Origin: Alistipes sp.
Lineage (GTDB): Bacteria; Bacteroidota; Bacteroidia; Bacteroidales; Rikenellaceae
Direction: 5' to 3'
DNA: 64,000 nucleotides
Assembly: GCA_017474235.1 (NCBI GenBank)
Contig: JAFVIB010000004.1
Location: 62,001 to 126,000 of the forward strand
The position numbers were made by a program, and so were the translations under genes. This document shows, in pieces, positions 32,847 through 41,825 of the stretch (within the stretch, counting starts at the first letter, position 1; every line of letters starts with the position of its first letter). The notes under the pieces were generated by a model, which was given only the letters and a program-made list of their open reading frames with translations, made no database searches and was not told the DNA's origin.

Positions 32847-33019
32847 ATTACAAATGGCAATCCTAAGCAAGTGATTGCTAGTGTTATTACAGTTTCATTC
32901 CTCTGCTTTTCTTTGGTTGAATAGGTTTTGCTATATTGACTGTCGGAGTTTGTTATATTGTTTGCAAAACTATTGGGGGCGTCCTATAATCAGTATTACA
33001 ATAATCCGTATTCGTACAC

Positions 33020-33036
33020 TTTTTTTTGGGGGGGGG
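33020..33036. repeat. T8G9 homopolymer pair at the right island edge
   Basis: Eight T (33020-33027) followed by nine G (33028-33036) directly abut the right 27-bp repeat. The run is outside any gene. Confidence 0.9.
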
Positions 33037-33062
33037 TTATCTGTAAATCAGGTAGTTACGAA
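33036..33062. repeat. Right 27-bp direct repeat of the R-M island (attR-like)
   Basis: Identical to 27972-27998. This copy is the functional 3' end of the minus-strand membrane-protein gene (codons for RNYLIYR and the stop). Confidence 0.85.
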
Positions 33063-33909
33063 CATAATTCACGACAGCGACAAGCGGTAGTATTGCGGCA
33101 AGGAGCAGTGATACTACAACAGCAATGAGGAGTGATATCCATTTTTCGGAACGATCGACCTTTGTGGTCTTCGTTCCGTCGCTGTTTATCTTCTCTCGCT
33201 TGTAGGTCTTTGCTGTGGCAACACCCATAAAGAGCGAGCGGATGACTCTTGACAGCAGGCTCTTTGGAGCCTCTCTGCCCTCTGCAAGTTGGGCAATGAG
33301 CATAAAGTTCGGAGTGCGGCTGGCAAGGATGTAGAGTGCAATGGTAAATACAAAGGTTGCAACGACAATCAGGGCATCGGTGCATATACCTAAAACAACT
33401 CCCAATATGACAGCGATGGCAATTATCGCCTTTGAGCCGTTGAACTGTCGTGAAAGAGAGTGGTTGAGCAGCTCGTTAATGGTATTTATCTTCTCCACAA
33501 GGCTCTTATTTGACGGCTTTGCATCTACCACTTTTGCTACAATGGCAATACTCTGTTTTACGGCAGAGTGTTTGTGTGGATAGCAGACCGTATCGCCGGC
33601 TGTATCTACAATCTCGCCCCAAATGGTGTCAATCTCATCTAACTGTGCATCAAGAGCGCGAATCTCCTCTTTGGTCAGTGATGGCAGACCCTCCTCCTTA
33701 CGAGCGGCATCAAACTCCTCGGCAGTATAGTCTGTTCTGAAGTTATCTCCAAAAAAAGTCTTATAAACCATATGTGCAGCGATAACGACAAAGAGTATAA
33801 TAGCTGTAAAATTAATCACCACACTACTTGACTCAACATCAGTCGAGGATTGTGCAAAGAGTTGAAAAACAGTGGTAGAGAGGATTAAAAAGAGTGAAAA
33901 TCGCTTCAT
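33037..33909 (-). CDS. Conserved membrane protein of unknown function
   Basis: A 290-residue protein with a signal peptide or first membrane helix (FSLFLILSTTVFQLFAQ), a second helix at about 34-48 (AIILFVVIAAHMVY), a soluble helical part with charged segments (LPSLTKEEIRALDAQLDEID), a hydrophobic hairpin around 165-205 and a last helix near 263-283. I cannot name a family. ATG 33909 is chosen since the signal peptide begins there; an in-frame upstream start would cross its own promoter. Its 3' end serves as the apparent integration site of the R-M island, which left the protein intact. It is divergent from proS. Confidence 0.78.
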   Translation of the reverse strand: MKRFSLFLILSTTVFQLFAQSSTDVESSSVVINFTAIILFVVIAAHMVYKTFFGDNFRTDYTAEEFDAARKEEGLPSLTKEEIRALDAQLDEIDTIWGEIVDTAGDTVCYPHKHSAVKQSIAIVAKVVDAKPSNKSLVEKINTINELLNHSLSRQFNGSKAIIAIAVILGVVLGICTDALIVVATFVFTIALYILASRTPNFMLIAQLAEGREAPKSLLSRVIRSLFMGVATAKTYKREKINSDGTKTTKVDRSEKWISLLIAVVVSLLLAAILPLVAVVNYVRNYLIYR

Positions 33910-33938
33910 AAAGGGGTGTTTTAACAGTTTAAGTTGTC

Positions 33939-33970
33939 CAAAATTAAGAAATATTTTGGAATTGAACAAT
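33939..33970 (-). promoter_or_regulatory. Promoter of the membrane-protein gene
   Basis: On the minus strand, TAATTTTG (33939-33946) with ATTG (33967-33970) 20 nt upstream. Confidence 0.5.
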
Positions 33971-33987
33971 ATTTATGAAATCTGTTG

Positions 33988-33995
33988 TATCTTTG
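33988..33995 (+). promoter_or_regulatory. -7 element of proS
   Basis: TATCTTTG, 37 nt before ATG 34033. The -33 element is not clear. Confidence 0.5.
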
Positions 33996-34032
33996 CCGTT
34001 TAGAAGAGATAATATAAAAATATATAATAGAT

Positions 34033-35517
34033 ATGGCAGTAGAATTGAAAGATTTGACCAAGTCTGAGGAGAACTACTCACAGTGGTATAACGATTTGGT
34101 TGTCAAAGCCGGTCTTGCAGAGAATTCGGCTGTTCGTGGCTGTATGGTTATCAAGCCTTATGGTTACGCTATTTGGGAGAAGATGCGCGATGTACTTGAC
34201 GGTATGTTTAAGCAGACCGGTCATCAGAATGCATACTTCCCACTATTTATCCCTAAGTCATTCTTCTCTCGCGAGGCAAGCCATGTTGAGGGCTTTGCAA
34301 AGGAGTGTGCAGTGGTTACACACTACCGTCTTAAGAATGATCCGGAGGGTAAGGGTGTTGTTGTTGATCCTGATGCTCGATTAGAGGAGGAGCTGATTGT
34401 TCGTCCTACTTCGGAGACCATTATTTGGAACACATATAAGAATTGGATTACATCTTATCGTGACCTTCCGATTCTCTGTAATCAGTGGGCAAATGTTGTT
34501 CGTTGGGAGATGCGTACCCGTCTCTTCCTTCGTACAGCCGAGTTCCTTTGGCAGGAGGGTCATACAGCTCACGAGACCAAAGAGGAGGCTATTGAGGAGG
34601 CAACAAAGATGATTAAGGTCTATAAGCAGTTTGCAGAGCAGTGGATGTGTCTGCCTGTAATTGTAGGTCACAAGTCTCCAAATGAGCGTTTTGCCGGTGC
34701 TGAGGATACCCTTACTATTGAGGCTCTGATGCAGGATGGTAAGGCTTTGCAGAGTGGTACTTCTCACTTCTTGGGTCAGAACTTTGCAAAGGCATTCGAT
34801 GTTAAATATGCTAACCGTGAGGGTAAGTTGGAGTATGTTTGGGCAACCTCTTGGGGTGTATCAACACGCCTTATGGGTGCGCTTATTATGGCTCACTCTG
34901 ACAATAACGGTCTTGTACTTCCTCCAAAGTTGGCTCCTATTCAGGTTGTGATTGTCCCTATCTATAAGGGCGAGGAGCAGCTTGCTGCGGCACGAGCAAA
35001 GATGAATGAGATTGCTGATGGTCTTGCAGCTCTCGGTATTCGTGTGCAGGTTGATGATCGTGATAATCTCCGTCCTGGATTTAAGTTTGCAGAGTATGAG
35101 CTCAAGGGTGTACCTGTACGCCTTGCACTTGGTCAGCGTGACCTTCAGAATGGCACAATTGAGGTTGCTCGTCGTGATACCCTGACAAAGGAGACTGTAT
35201 CGCAGGAGGGTATTGTAGAGTATATTGCAGCTCTGCTCGATGAGATTCAGGCAAACATCTTCCAGAAGGCTCTCTCATTCCGTGACTCTATGATTACCAA
35301 GGTCGATACTTGGGATGAGTTTGTAGAGGTGCTCAACAATAAGGGTGGCTTTATCTCAGCCCATTGGGACGGCACACCGGAGACCGAGCAGGCTATTAAG
35401 GATGCGACAAAGGCTACTATCCGCTGTATCCCTATCGATGCCGAGCCGGAGGAGGGTAAGTGTATCTTTACCGGTAAGCCTTCACATTGCCGTGTACTTT
35501 TTGCAAAGAGCTATTAG
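34033..35517 (+). CDS. proS: Proline--tRNA ligase
   Basis: Charges tRNA-Pro in the cytoplasm. The 494 residues follow the shorter archaeal/eukaryote-like ProRS form without the bacterial editing insertion: [18 protein letters not shown], motif 1 [18 protein letters not shown], the proline pocket [17 protein letters not shown] in pieces, motif 2 [24 protein letters not shown] in pieces, [15 protein letters not shown] and the anticodon domain [12 protein letters not shown]. The C-terminal zinc-type domain ends in CRVLFAKSY. This form is usual in Bacteroidota. It is monocistronic with its own terminator. Confidence 0.95.
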   Translation: MAVELKDLTKSEENYSQWYNDLVVKAGLAENSAVRGCMVIKPYGYAIWEKMRDVLDGMFKQTGHQNAYFPLFIPKSFFSREASHVEGFAKECAVVTHYRLKNDPEGKGVVVDPDARLEEELIVRPTSETIIWNTYKNWITSYRDLPILCNQWANVVRWEMRTRLFLRTAEFLWQEGHTAHETKEEAIEEATKMIKVYKQFAEQWMCLPVIVGHKSPNERFAGAEDTLTIEALMQDGKALQSGTSHFLGQNFAKAFDVKYANREGKLEYVWATSWGVSTRLMGALIMAHSDNNGLVLPPKLAPIQVVIVPIYKGEEQLAAARAKMNEIADGLAALGIRVQVDDRDNLRPGFKFAEYELKGVPVRLALGQRDLQNGTIEVARRDTLTKETVSQEGIVEYIAALLDEIQANIFQKALSFRDSMITKVDTWDEFVEVLNNKGGFISAHWDGTPETEQAIKDATKATIRCIPIDAEPEEGKCIFTGKPSHCRVLFAKSY

Positions 35518-35532
35518 TAGAGGTAGCCAAAC

Positions 35533-35570
35533 AAAAAATACGACTCTGAGTTTTCAGAGTCGTATTTTTT
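35533..35570. terminator. Bidirectional terminator between proS and wzz
   Basis: TACGACTCTG/CAGAGTCGTA (35539-35548 with 35555-35564), flanked by A6 and T6. Confidence 0.9.
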
Positions 35571-35584
35571 GTTGGTTTAATGCT

Positions 35585-36688
35585 CTAAGACTTAAACTTT
35601 TTCAACAAATCCTCTCCAAAGAGTACCCATGCAGCTGCAAGTACTCCACCAATAAAGGTGTACATAATAACCATCATAGATCGGCTTGTGCTTGATGCTT
35701 TACGAGGGATTGTTGCCGGCTCAACAACAGCAAACACAGGCTTTGCCTCCTGAACCTTTGCGCGAGCCATCTGCAACTGTGTAGATACGGTTGTATAGAG
35801 TTGCAGAGCCAATGTCTTCTCATTCTGGAGACGCTCACGCTCATTAAGCACACTCTGTAGTACCACATTACGGTTGGCATCAGAGTAGTCTGCATATCTC
35901 TTCTGTGCATCGTAGTACTCTTTCTGTCGCTGTGCGCAAAGCTCCTCCCAATACTTGCAGTCGTCCTCAGCCTTTGAGGTGCGATATTTGGTAATATGCT
36001 GCTGAAGCTTTACGATGACAGTGTCTGCAATCATCGCCGCAACCTTAGGGTCCTGCATTGTGACATTAATGGTTGTAACACCCGTCTTTTGGTTTACATT
36101 AGCAATTACACTCTTGCGCAAAGCTTTTACCGTTGCCGCCTGCTTCTTTGTGAGCTGGAACGGATTAATCTCGGTGCTTGCCTCCTGCTCGTCATCAGCC
36201 TTAAAGAGTGAGATAATCTTACCCAGTGCCTTGAACGGCAGAGAGATAATATTACTTATCAGCGTCTTTTTGTTGGTCTTCAGATACTCTGTCAGCTCCA
36301 AACTCTCTTCGCTCTTCAGAGGCTGCACCTGAGTATCCATCAGATCAATTATAAAAGGAGTTGAGCTGACAATATCGGGATAGAGAGTCACTCTGAGAGC
36401 ATCAACATCGCCTCCACCAAGGCTTATGTTACCAAGACCAAGCATAGATGCGGCATTGGCGAGAGAGCTACTCGCACCACCCTTTGAGGACTCTGGCGCG
36501 AGGATAACTGTAGATGTGTATGACTTAGGGGTTGTAAGGGCAAATACCACACCCAAAACCATTGCTATACCGGCAACTTTGAGGATAAACTTACGCTTTG
36601 CCCACAACTTTGTTATCAGTTCAATGATATCAATCTCACCCTCCTCTACATTGATAGGGTCTTTTGGTATATTGTTTTCTGTAGCCAT
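35585..36688 (-). CDS. Wzz-type chain-length determinant protein
   Basis: An inner-membrane polysaccharide co-polymerase that sets the chain length of surface or exopolysaccharide. The 367 residues have the Wzz frame: N-terminal IDIIELITKLWAKRKFILKV, first membrane helix (about 34-53), the PKSYTSTVILAPES motif and a long periplasmic helical part with coiled coils (RQKEYYDAQKRYADYSDAN). A proline-rich segment (VVEPATIPRKAS) comes before the second membrane helix near 336-356. There is no C-terminal tyrosine-kinase domain. It starts 9 nt after the SLBB export gene, so both form one operon. Confidence 0.9.
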   Translation of the reverse strand: MATENNIPKDPINVEEGEIDIIELITKLWAKRKFILKVAGIAMVLGVVFALTTPKSYTSTVILAPESSKGGASSSLANAASMLGLGNISLGGGDVDALRVTLYPDIVSSTPFIIDLMDTQVQPLKSEESLELTEYLKTNKKTLISNIISLPFKALGKIISLFKADDEQEASTEINPFQLTKKQAATVKALRKSVIANVNQKTGVTTINVTMQDPKVAAMIADTVIVKLQQHITKYRTSKAEDDCKYWEELCAQRQKEYYDAQKRYADYSDANRNVVLQSVLNERERLQNEKTLALQLYTTVSTQLQMARAKVQEAKPVFAVVEPATIPRKASSTSRSMMVIMYTFIGGVLAAAWVLFGEDLLKKFKS

Positions 36689-36697
36689 TTTAAACCG

Positions 36698-39244
36698 CTA
36701 TTTTATAATGTTAGCAATTGATGCAATCATTGTAGCAAGAGATGCACTTGTTGTTGCAATAGAGAGGATGTTTTGCAGAGCGGCAGCATTCTTCTCCTTC
36801 ATAGGTACAACAATCTCGCAGCCCGGCTCTATAAGAGAGGTACTATTCAGGCGACCTCGCTTAATCTGACCATTCATATAGATAACATAGGTCTTTTTCC
36901 TCTTTGCCCGCTGTGAGAAACCTCCGGCTTGCTCGATATAGTACTTCATAGTCTTGTTGTCGGCAAAACTTACGGTATTTGGATACATCACAAAACCACT
37001 GATGCGGACTGTATTGTTCAACTCAGGAATAATCAGCTCGTCATCCGCTCTGAGCACAACATCTGCGTCAGAACCCGGATTTGCAATAGCCTTCTCAAGG
37101 TCGATACCGATGCTGAACTTCTTTGTCAGCTTAAGTGAGCGAATGTCGATGGAGTCTTTTACATTTCTTCTTGCAAGATCGACAACGCTGCGAGCTCGCT
37201 CAAACTCGTCGTCGTTCATATGACGGATAAGTCGCGCACCCTTTGGATATGCAAACTGTGTAATGCCACCGGCTCTTGAGACAAGGTCGCTCAGACGCTC
37301 TGCCTTCTTGGTAAGCGAGTACTGTCCACTATAGAGAACCTCTCCCGTTACAGTAACCTTGCTCTGCTCGTGGTAAACAGGGCTTCTGCGAACAAAAATC
37401 TGATCATAAGGCTGAAGGACAAAACTCTTGTCGCCATCAACGATAAATCCATCCTTAAGAGCAAATGAGAAGTGCTCGCCAATACTCTCCTGAGCCTCTG
37501 TGCTCTTTCTATCTACAAGTCGGCGACTTACATCTACACGAACAGCAGATGCAGACTCAAGCAGACCTCCGGCAAGGATAATCATATCCTCAATAGTCGC
37601 ATTCTCGGCATAAGGGAACGAGCCCGGACGAGCAACCTCACCCAAGACATAAACAGTTCCCAAATCCTTTAGGTCGTGAATACTTGGAACATAGAGTACA
37701 TCGTTCTTCTGAAGCTCAATATCAGGCTTTGAACCGTTGAGGATATTACCCAAATCGACCTGAATAATCTCAAGTGTGAGGTCTGGACGCTCACGGTGCA
37801 AAACAGCATGCGCAAGGAATGCATCATCCATAACACCCTCAGCCTTGCCAACCAACTTGGATACAGTGTTGAGGTTGTCGCTTAACTGATATGGACCCTC
37901 GCGATAAACCGCGCCCTTAATTTCAACACGATTCTCAAAACGGTTAATCATCTGACCCACATCAACCTTATCGCCATCTACGAGTGCGAATGATGGATAT
38001 TGGTTGTCATCAATAGTGTGAATCTGATACTCTCGTCCATTCTTGCGGGTTACAGTAACGCTCTTGCGATAAGCATCACCTGTAAAATCACCGGCATAGC
38101 CAAGCAGAGAGTCGATAGTCTCGCCATCCTTAAGCTCGTAGAACATAGGACGCTTTACATTACCCGCAACCTCAACCAAAGATTGATATGGAGGCACGAT
38201 AATAGCATCGCCATCCTGCAACGATATATTACCATCGCTCTTACCCTTCAAGATAAAGTCATAGACATCTACAACAGCAACCTCTTTGCCGTTTCGGACA
38301 ACGCTGATATTACGCAAACTACCAAGATTGCTGACACCGCCTGCGTGATAGAGTGCATAGAATGCAGTTGAGAATGAGGAGAGGGAGTATGTTCCTGCCT
38401 TGACAACCTCGCCCATAACATGAATCTTGATTGTGCGAATCTGACCAAGTGTAACCTTGATTTGTGAAGCCGGTCTTACCTCCTCTTCCTGATCATCTAC
38501 ACTTGCGTATATTGCGCTAAGACGCTTGCGGAGATACTTCTCTGCCTCAGCAATGCTCATGTTGTTGAGTGACACCAAACCGAGGTTCTCAACACTGATA
38601 TAGCCATCCGGAGAGATAACCTGAGAGATTGTTGTCTGATTTGCACCCCAAATATCGATAATAACCTCATCGCCCGGACCGAGCTTATAGTTTGCCGGTG
38701 TAGCGATGTTCTGATTTGGCGCAAATGTCAGACTCTTTGTGTTGAAGATGTCGCGACCAAAGATAGGCTTCTGCTCTACCTTGCGATACTCCTCGTCTTG
38801 ATAAAGGATAGTATTATCATCAGTAAACACAATCTCGCCATCTGCAAATTCTCCCTGTGGGAGTATCTCCATCTGACCCTCCATTGTTGGAGTTTGCTGA
38901 GCTACGGTCTGAGCTACTTGTGCTGCTGCGCTCTGCTGTGTCTGCTGCTCATCGCCCTGTTCAACTGCCTGCTGATCATCAGTGGCACGGCGCAAACGGT
39001 TTTTTGAAACGGCAGCTGTACCTGTTGTAGAGCCGCTTTGAGAGCCATATTGCTGCTGAATACGGGCTGCTTGCTCACGGCTTACACCGCGGACAGCAAG
39101 TTCGGTAGCAATCTGTTTTTGACTCTTGCCCTGAGCCATTGCTGACTGAATATACTCAACCACCTGCTTGTCGGTCATAGATTGAGCCACAGCAACGCTG
39201 AGAGAGAGTAGCGCGCAAATGATTAGCGAAAGGACTTTTTTCAT
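36698..39244 (-). CDS. SLBB-domain polysaccharide export protein (Wza-like)
   Basis: A periplasmic/outer-membrane component that should form the exit channel for a surface polysaccharide. The 848-residue protein has a signal peptide (1-20), a helical Gln/Ala-rich stretch to about 140, then the poly_export domain (YKLGPGDEVIIDIWGANQ). A chain of SLBB beta-grasp repeats follows (VHVMGEV-like IKIHVMGEVVKAGTY, VEVAGNVKRPMFYEL, VYVLGEVARPGSFPY, VTGEVLYSGQY, ISGFVMYPNTV). A C-terminal hydrophobic helix (NILSIATTSASLATMIASI) may anchor it. It heads the operon with wzz. No glycosyltransferases are next to it in this window. Confidence 0.9.
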   Translation of the reverse strand: MKKVLSLIICALLSLSVAVAQSMTDKQVVEYIQSAMAQGKSQKQIATELAVRGVSREQAARIQQQYGSQSGSTTGTAAVSKNRLRRATDDQQAVEQGDEQQTQQSAAAQVAQTVAQQTPTMEGQMEILPQGEFADGEIVFTDDNTILYQDEEYRKVEQKPIFGRDIFNTKSLTFAPNQNIATPANYKLGPGDEVIIDIWGANQTTISQVISPDGYISVENLGLVSLNNMSIAEAEKYLRKRLSAIYASVDDQEEEVRPASQIKVTLGQIRTIKIHVMGEVVKAGTYSLSSFSTAFYALYHAGGVSNLGSLRNISVVRNGKEVAVVDVYDFILKGKSDGNISLQDGDAIIVPPYQSLVEVAGNVKRPMFYELKDGETIDSLLGYAGDFTGDAYRKSVTVTRKNGREYQIHTIDDNQYPSFALVDGDKVDVGQMINRFENRVEIKGAVYREGPYQLSDNLNTVSKLVGKAEGVMDDAFLAHAVLHRERPDLTLEIIQVDLGNILNGSKPDIELQKNDVLYVPSIHDLKDLGTVYVLGEVARPGSFPYAENATIEDMIILAGGLLESASAVRVDVSRRLVDRKSTEAQESIGEHFSFALKDGFIVDGDKSFVLQPYDQIFVRRSPVYHEQSKVTVTGEVLYSGQYSLTKKAERLSDLVSRAGGITQFAYPKGARLIRHMNDDEFERARSVVDLARRNVKDSIDIRSLKLTKKFSIGIDLEKAIANPGSDADVVLRADDELIIPELNNTVRISGFVMYPNTVSFADNKTMKYYIEQAGGFSQRAKRKKTYVIYMNGQIKRGRLNSTSLIEPGCEIVVPMKEKNAAALQNILSIATTSASLATMIASIANIIK

Positions 39245-39284
39245 ATTTTATTAATGTGTTGTTTAGTCGTGTGTATAACTCGGA

Positions 39285-39316
39285 CAAAGATAATAATATT
39301 ATGCAAAAAATCCAAA
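39285..39316 (-). promoter_or_regulatory. Promoter of the SLBB-wzz operon
   Basis: On the minus strand, TTTG (39313-39316), 20 nt, TATCTTTG (39285-39292). Confidence 0.75.
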
Positions 39317-39347
39317 AAGAGACACTATTTTACGCTATGTATCAACA

Positions 39348-39379
39348 ATTAACGCCCGACTAATTAGTCAGGCGTTAAT
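39348..39379 (-). terminator. Hairpin after the phosphate transporter gene
   Basis: ATTAACGCC/GGCGTTAAT (39348-39356 with 39371-39379), with an inner palindrome GACTAATTAGTC. There is no T-run, so termination is likely but unproven. Confidence 0.5.
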
Positions 39380-39398
39380 CATTGGTAAAAGGTGTGTA

Positions 39399-41654
39399 TT
39401 ACATTCTCGCAACAGGGCGACGCATAGGCTGACCCTCCTGCTCCATATAGTATCGCTGTGATTTGAGCAGGTTACGAGACTGAAGAACCATCGTCTTGGT
39501 CTCAGCAAGGATGTTGAGGTACAACATTCCCGACTTTGAGTTTGATTTGCCCTCGTGGATGCGTACAAGCTCGATTTTTGTCAGCTCGGCTATGCGGGTA
39601 AAGAGCTGGTCGCGCATATCAAGAACATGGTCAATATCGCTATAATCTCCACTTGAGAGCATATAGAGAATACGCTGGTAGATAACATCTACATCGGTAT
39701 TTACACCAATCAAATCCTCTGTCTGTGTGCGGGTCAAACCCTCGTGGTTGTTGTCGATATGGTCGAAAGATGGGCGAGTGATGTGTACCAAAGACTTTGT
39801 CATCTCGTTCAGATAATCGACAACCTGTACATAGTAGAGTGATAGGTTCATATCGCTGTCATATGTACGGCGGAGAGTTGAGGCGATAGAGTACTTGAGG
39901 TTGTGAATATGGTCGTACATCGAGCCAGCCTCAGCCATCAAATCCTTCAGCGCACGGCGATTCTCCTTCATCAGAGCAATAAGCGTACGGTTATAGATGC
40001 GGGTAGAGTTCTTGATTGTGCTCTCCACGAGCGACATAACGGTCTCTGATACCGAGTCCTCGGCAGAGAGTTTAACTGTCTGAAGCTTGTTTGCATCCTT
40101 GTCATCGCTCTTCTTAGAACTCTTAAGGTTGCTGTGTATAAGCATATAGATACATAACATTGACAGCAGACCGAAAGCAATCCATCCGCCCCACATAAGC
40201 AGCGCACCGACAACAAGGGCAATCAGGAAACCTCCGATAGCGGTCACGAACCAACCCATAATTACCGTCATCACACCTGTAATACGATATACGGCACTCT
40301 CACGACCCCACGCTCTGTCGGCAAGTGATGAACCCATAGCCACCATAAAACATACATAGGTTGTTGATAGCGGAAGCTTTAGAGATGTTGCTACAGCAAT
40401 TAGCAGCGATGCTGTTGTAAGGTTTACAGTTGCTCGAATCATATCGTATGGGGCACCACTATGTTCAATATCAGCCCACTCAAAACGGCTCTCTACAAAC
40501 TCCTTGCTGCTCTTAGGCATTATGCGGTCGAAGAAGTGTACAACATTGATTGTTCCGCGTACAAGGGTACGAGAAAAGAGTGAAGATGAGTGCTGCGGTT
40601 GAGCGTCATCACCCTGCGCAGAGAGTGATAACTCTGTCTCTGAAACATTCATAGATTTGCTTGATGTCCAGAGAGTAATCACCATAATCACTCCGGCAGC
40701 CAAGATATACAGTACATTTGCCTGCTCAGGTTGTGCGAGGGAAGTCATCAGCAGACCTTCATCCATACCGGTAGCGGTTTTTGCCTCTACAAAAGCATCA
40801 AAACCAGCGATAGGTACACCGATAAAGTTTACCAAGTCGTTACCTGCAAAGGCAAGAGCGAGGGCGAATGTTCCTGCAAGGATATTTATACGCAGAATGT
40901 TAATCTTGAAGAGCTGCAAGAAGAAGAGCAGCAGTGAACAGAATACCCAGCAGATAAGCAGAGCCAAAAGCAGATGGTCATTAATCCAACCAATAAATGC
41001 ACTCTGGCTAAGTACATTCTTAAGACCCTTAAAGAGTGCAAAATATACAATTGATGTAAGTGATGCACCGCACCAAATAGCACCTACACGGCGGAGCATC
41101 TTGACATAGCGGAATGAGAATATCACGCGTGAGATGTACATCACAATTGTACCGCAGATAAATGCCAAAACAACAGAGAGCAGAATTGCCGAGACAATAC
41201 CCATTGCTCTTGAGGTGTTGATATACTCACCCAGCATAGCAAATGTCACAGCCTCGTCTGTTGTTATCTTGTATAGCGACACAGCTACTGCCGAGCCCAA
41301 CAGACAGAATATCAACGAAACTGTTGTCGATGTAGGCAGACCAAGGCTGTTATAGAGGTCGAGCAACACCACATTGGCAATCATTACACCCACATAGAGC
41401 AACATAACCTCCTTAAATGTGAAGAGAGATGGGTTGAACATACCGCTACGAGCAACCTCCATCATACCACTTGAGGTCATCGCACCGATAATAATACCCA
41501 CAGATGCCACGATAAGGATAGTTCGCATCTTGGCTGCCTTAGAGCCGATTGCGGAGTTTAGAAAGTTCACTGCGTCATTTGTAACGCCCACATAGAGTCC
41601 TGATACTGCAAGGATGGCGAGAATCACCACTACTACAATGTAGAGTTCTGTCAT
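39399..41654 (-). CDS. PiT-family inorganic phosphate transporter with PhoU-like tail
   Basis: A cation-coupled phosphate importer of the inner membrane. The 751 residues contain two PiT repeats with the signatures GVTNDAVNFLNSAIGSKA and FAGNDLVNFIGVPIAGF, about ten membrane helices and a C-terminal cytoplasmic region (about 525-745). That region is rich in charged helices (NSTRIYNRTLIALMKENRRALKDL in pieces) and resembles PhoU/DUF47. The fused tail makes it longer than E. coli PitA and is common in Bacteroidota. It probably regulates uptake. It is monocistronic. Confidence 0.9.
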   Translation of the reverse strand: MTELYIVVVVILAILAVSGLYVGVTNDAVNFLNSAIGSKAAKMRTILIVASVGIIIGAMTSSGMMEVARSGMFNPSLFTFKEVMLLYVGVMIANVVLLDLYNSLGLPTSTTVSLIFCLLGSAVAVSLYKITTDEAVTFAMLGEYINTSRAMGIVSAILLSVVLAFICGTIVMYISRVIFSFRYVKMLRRVGAIWCGASLTSIVYFALFKGLKNVLSQSAFIGWINDHLLLALLICWVFCSLLLFFLQLFKINILRINILAGTFALALAFAGNDLVNFIGVPIAGFDAFVEAKTATGMDEGLLMTSLAQPEQANVLYILAAGVIMVITLWTSSKSMNVSETELSLSAQGDDAQPQHSSSLFSRTLVRGTINVVHFFDRIMPKSSKEFVESRFEWADIEHSGAPYDMIRATVNLTTASLLIAVATSLKLPLSTTYVCFMVAMGSSLADRAWGRESAVYRITGVMTVIMGWFVTAIGGFLIALVVGALLMWGGWIAFGLLSMLCIYMLIHSNLKSSKKSDDKDANKLQTVKLSAEDSVSETVMSLVESTIKNSTRIYNRTLIALMKENRRALKDLMAEAGSMYDHIHNLKYSIASTLRRTYDSDMNLSLYYVQVVDYLNEMTKSLVHITRPSFDHIDNNHEGLTRTQTEDLIGVNTDVDVIYQRILYMLSSGDYSDIDHVLDMRDQLFTRIAELTKIELVRIHEGKSNSKSGMLYLNILAETKTMVLQSRNLLKSQRYYMEQEGQPMRRPVARM

Positions 41655-41696
41655 ATAATTTTAAGTTTGTTCAATCTTAAGTATATTCAATTATTA

Positions 41697-41704
41697 CAAA
41701 GGTA
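41697..41704 (-). promoter_or_regulatory. -7 element of the PiT gene
   Basis: TACCTTTG on the minus strand, 43 nt before the start codon. No clear -33 element. Confidence 0.45.
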
Positions 41705-41778
41705 GTCTGTTTTTTCTGAAAAAGAAGTTCTGTGACAAAAGTTAACAAAAAATTAACACAGCAATCTGATACCAAAAT

Positions 41779-41808
41779 AAAAAATGCGAGGTTTTAGCCC
41801 CGCATTTT
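41779..41808 (-). terminator. Terminator of recJ
   Basis: AAAATGCG/CGCATTTT (41781-41788 with 41801-41808), followed on the minus strand by a T-run. Confidence 0.8.
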
Positions 41809-41825
41809 GTAAAATTTATACAATT

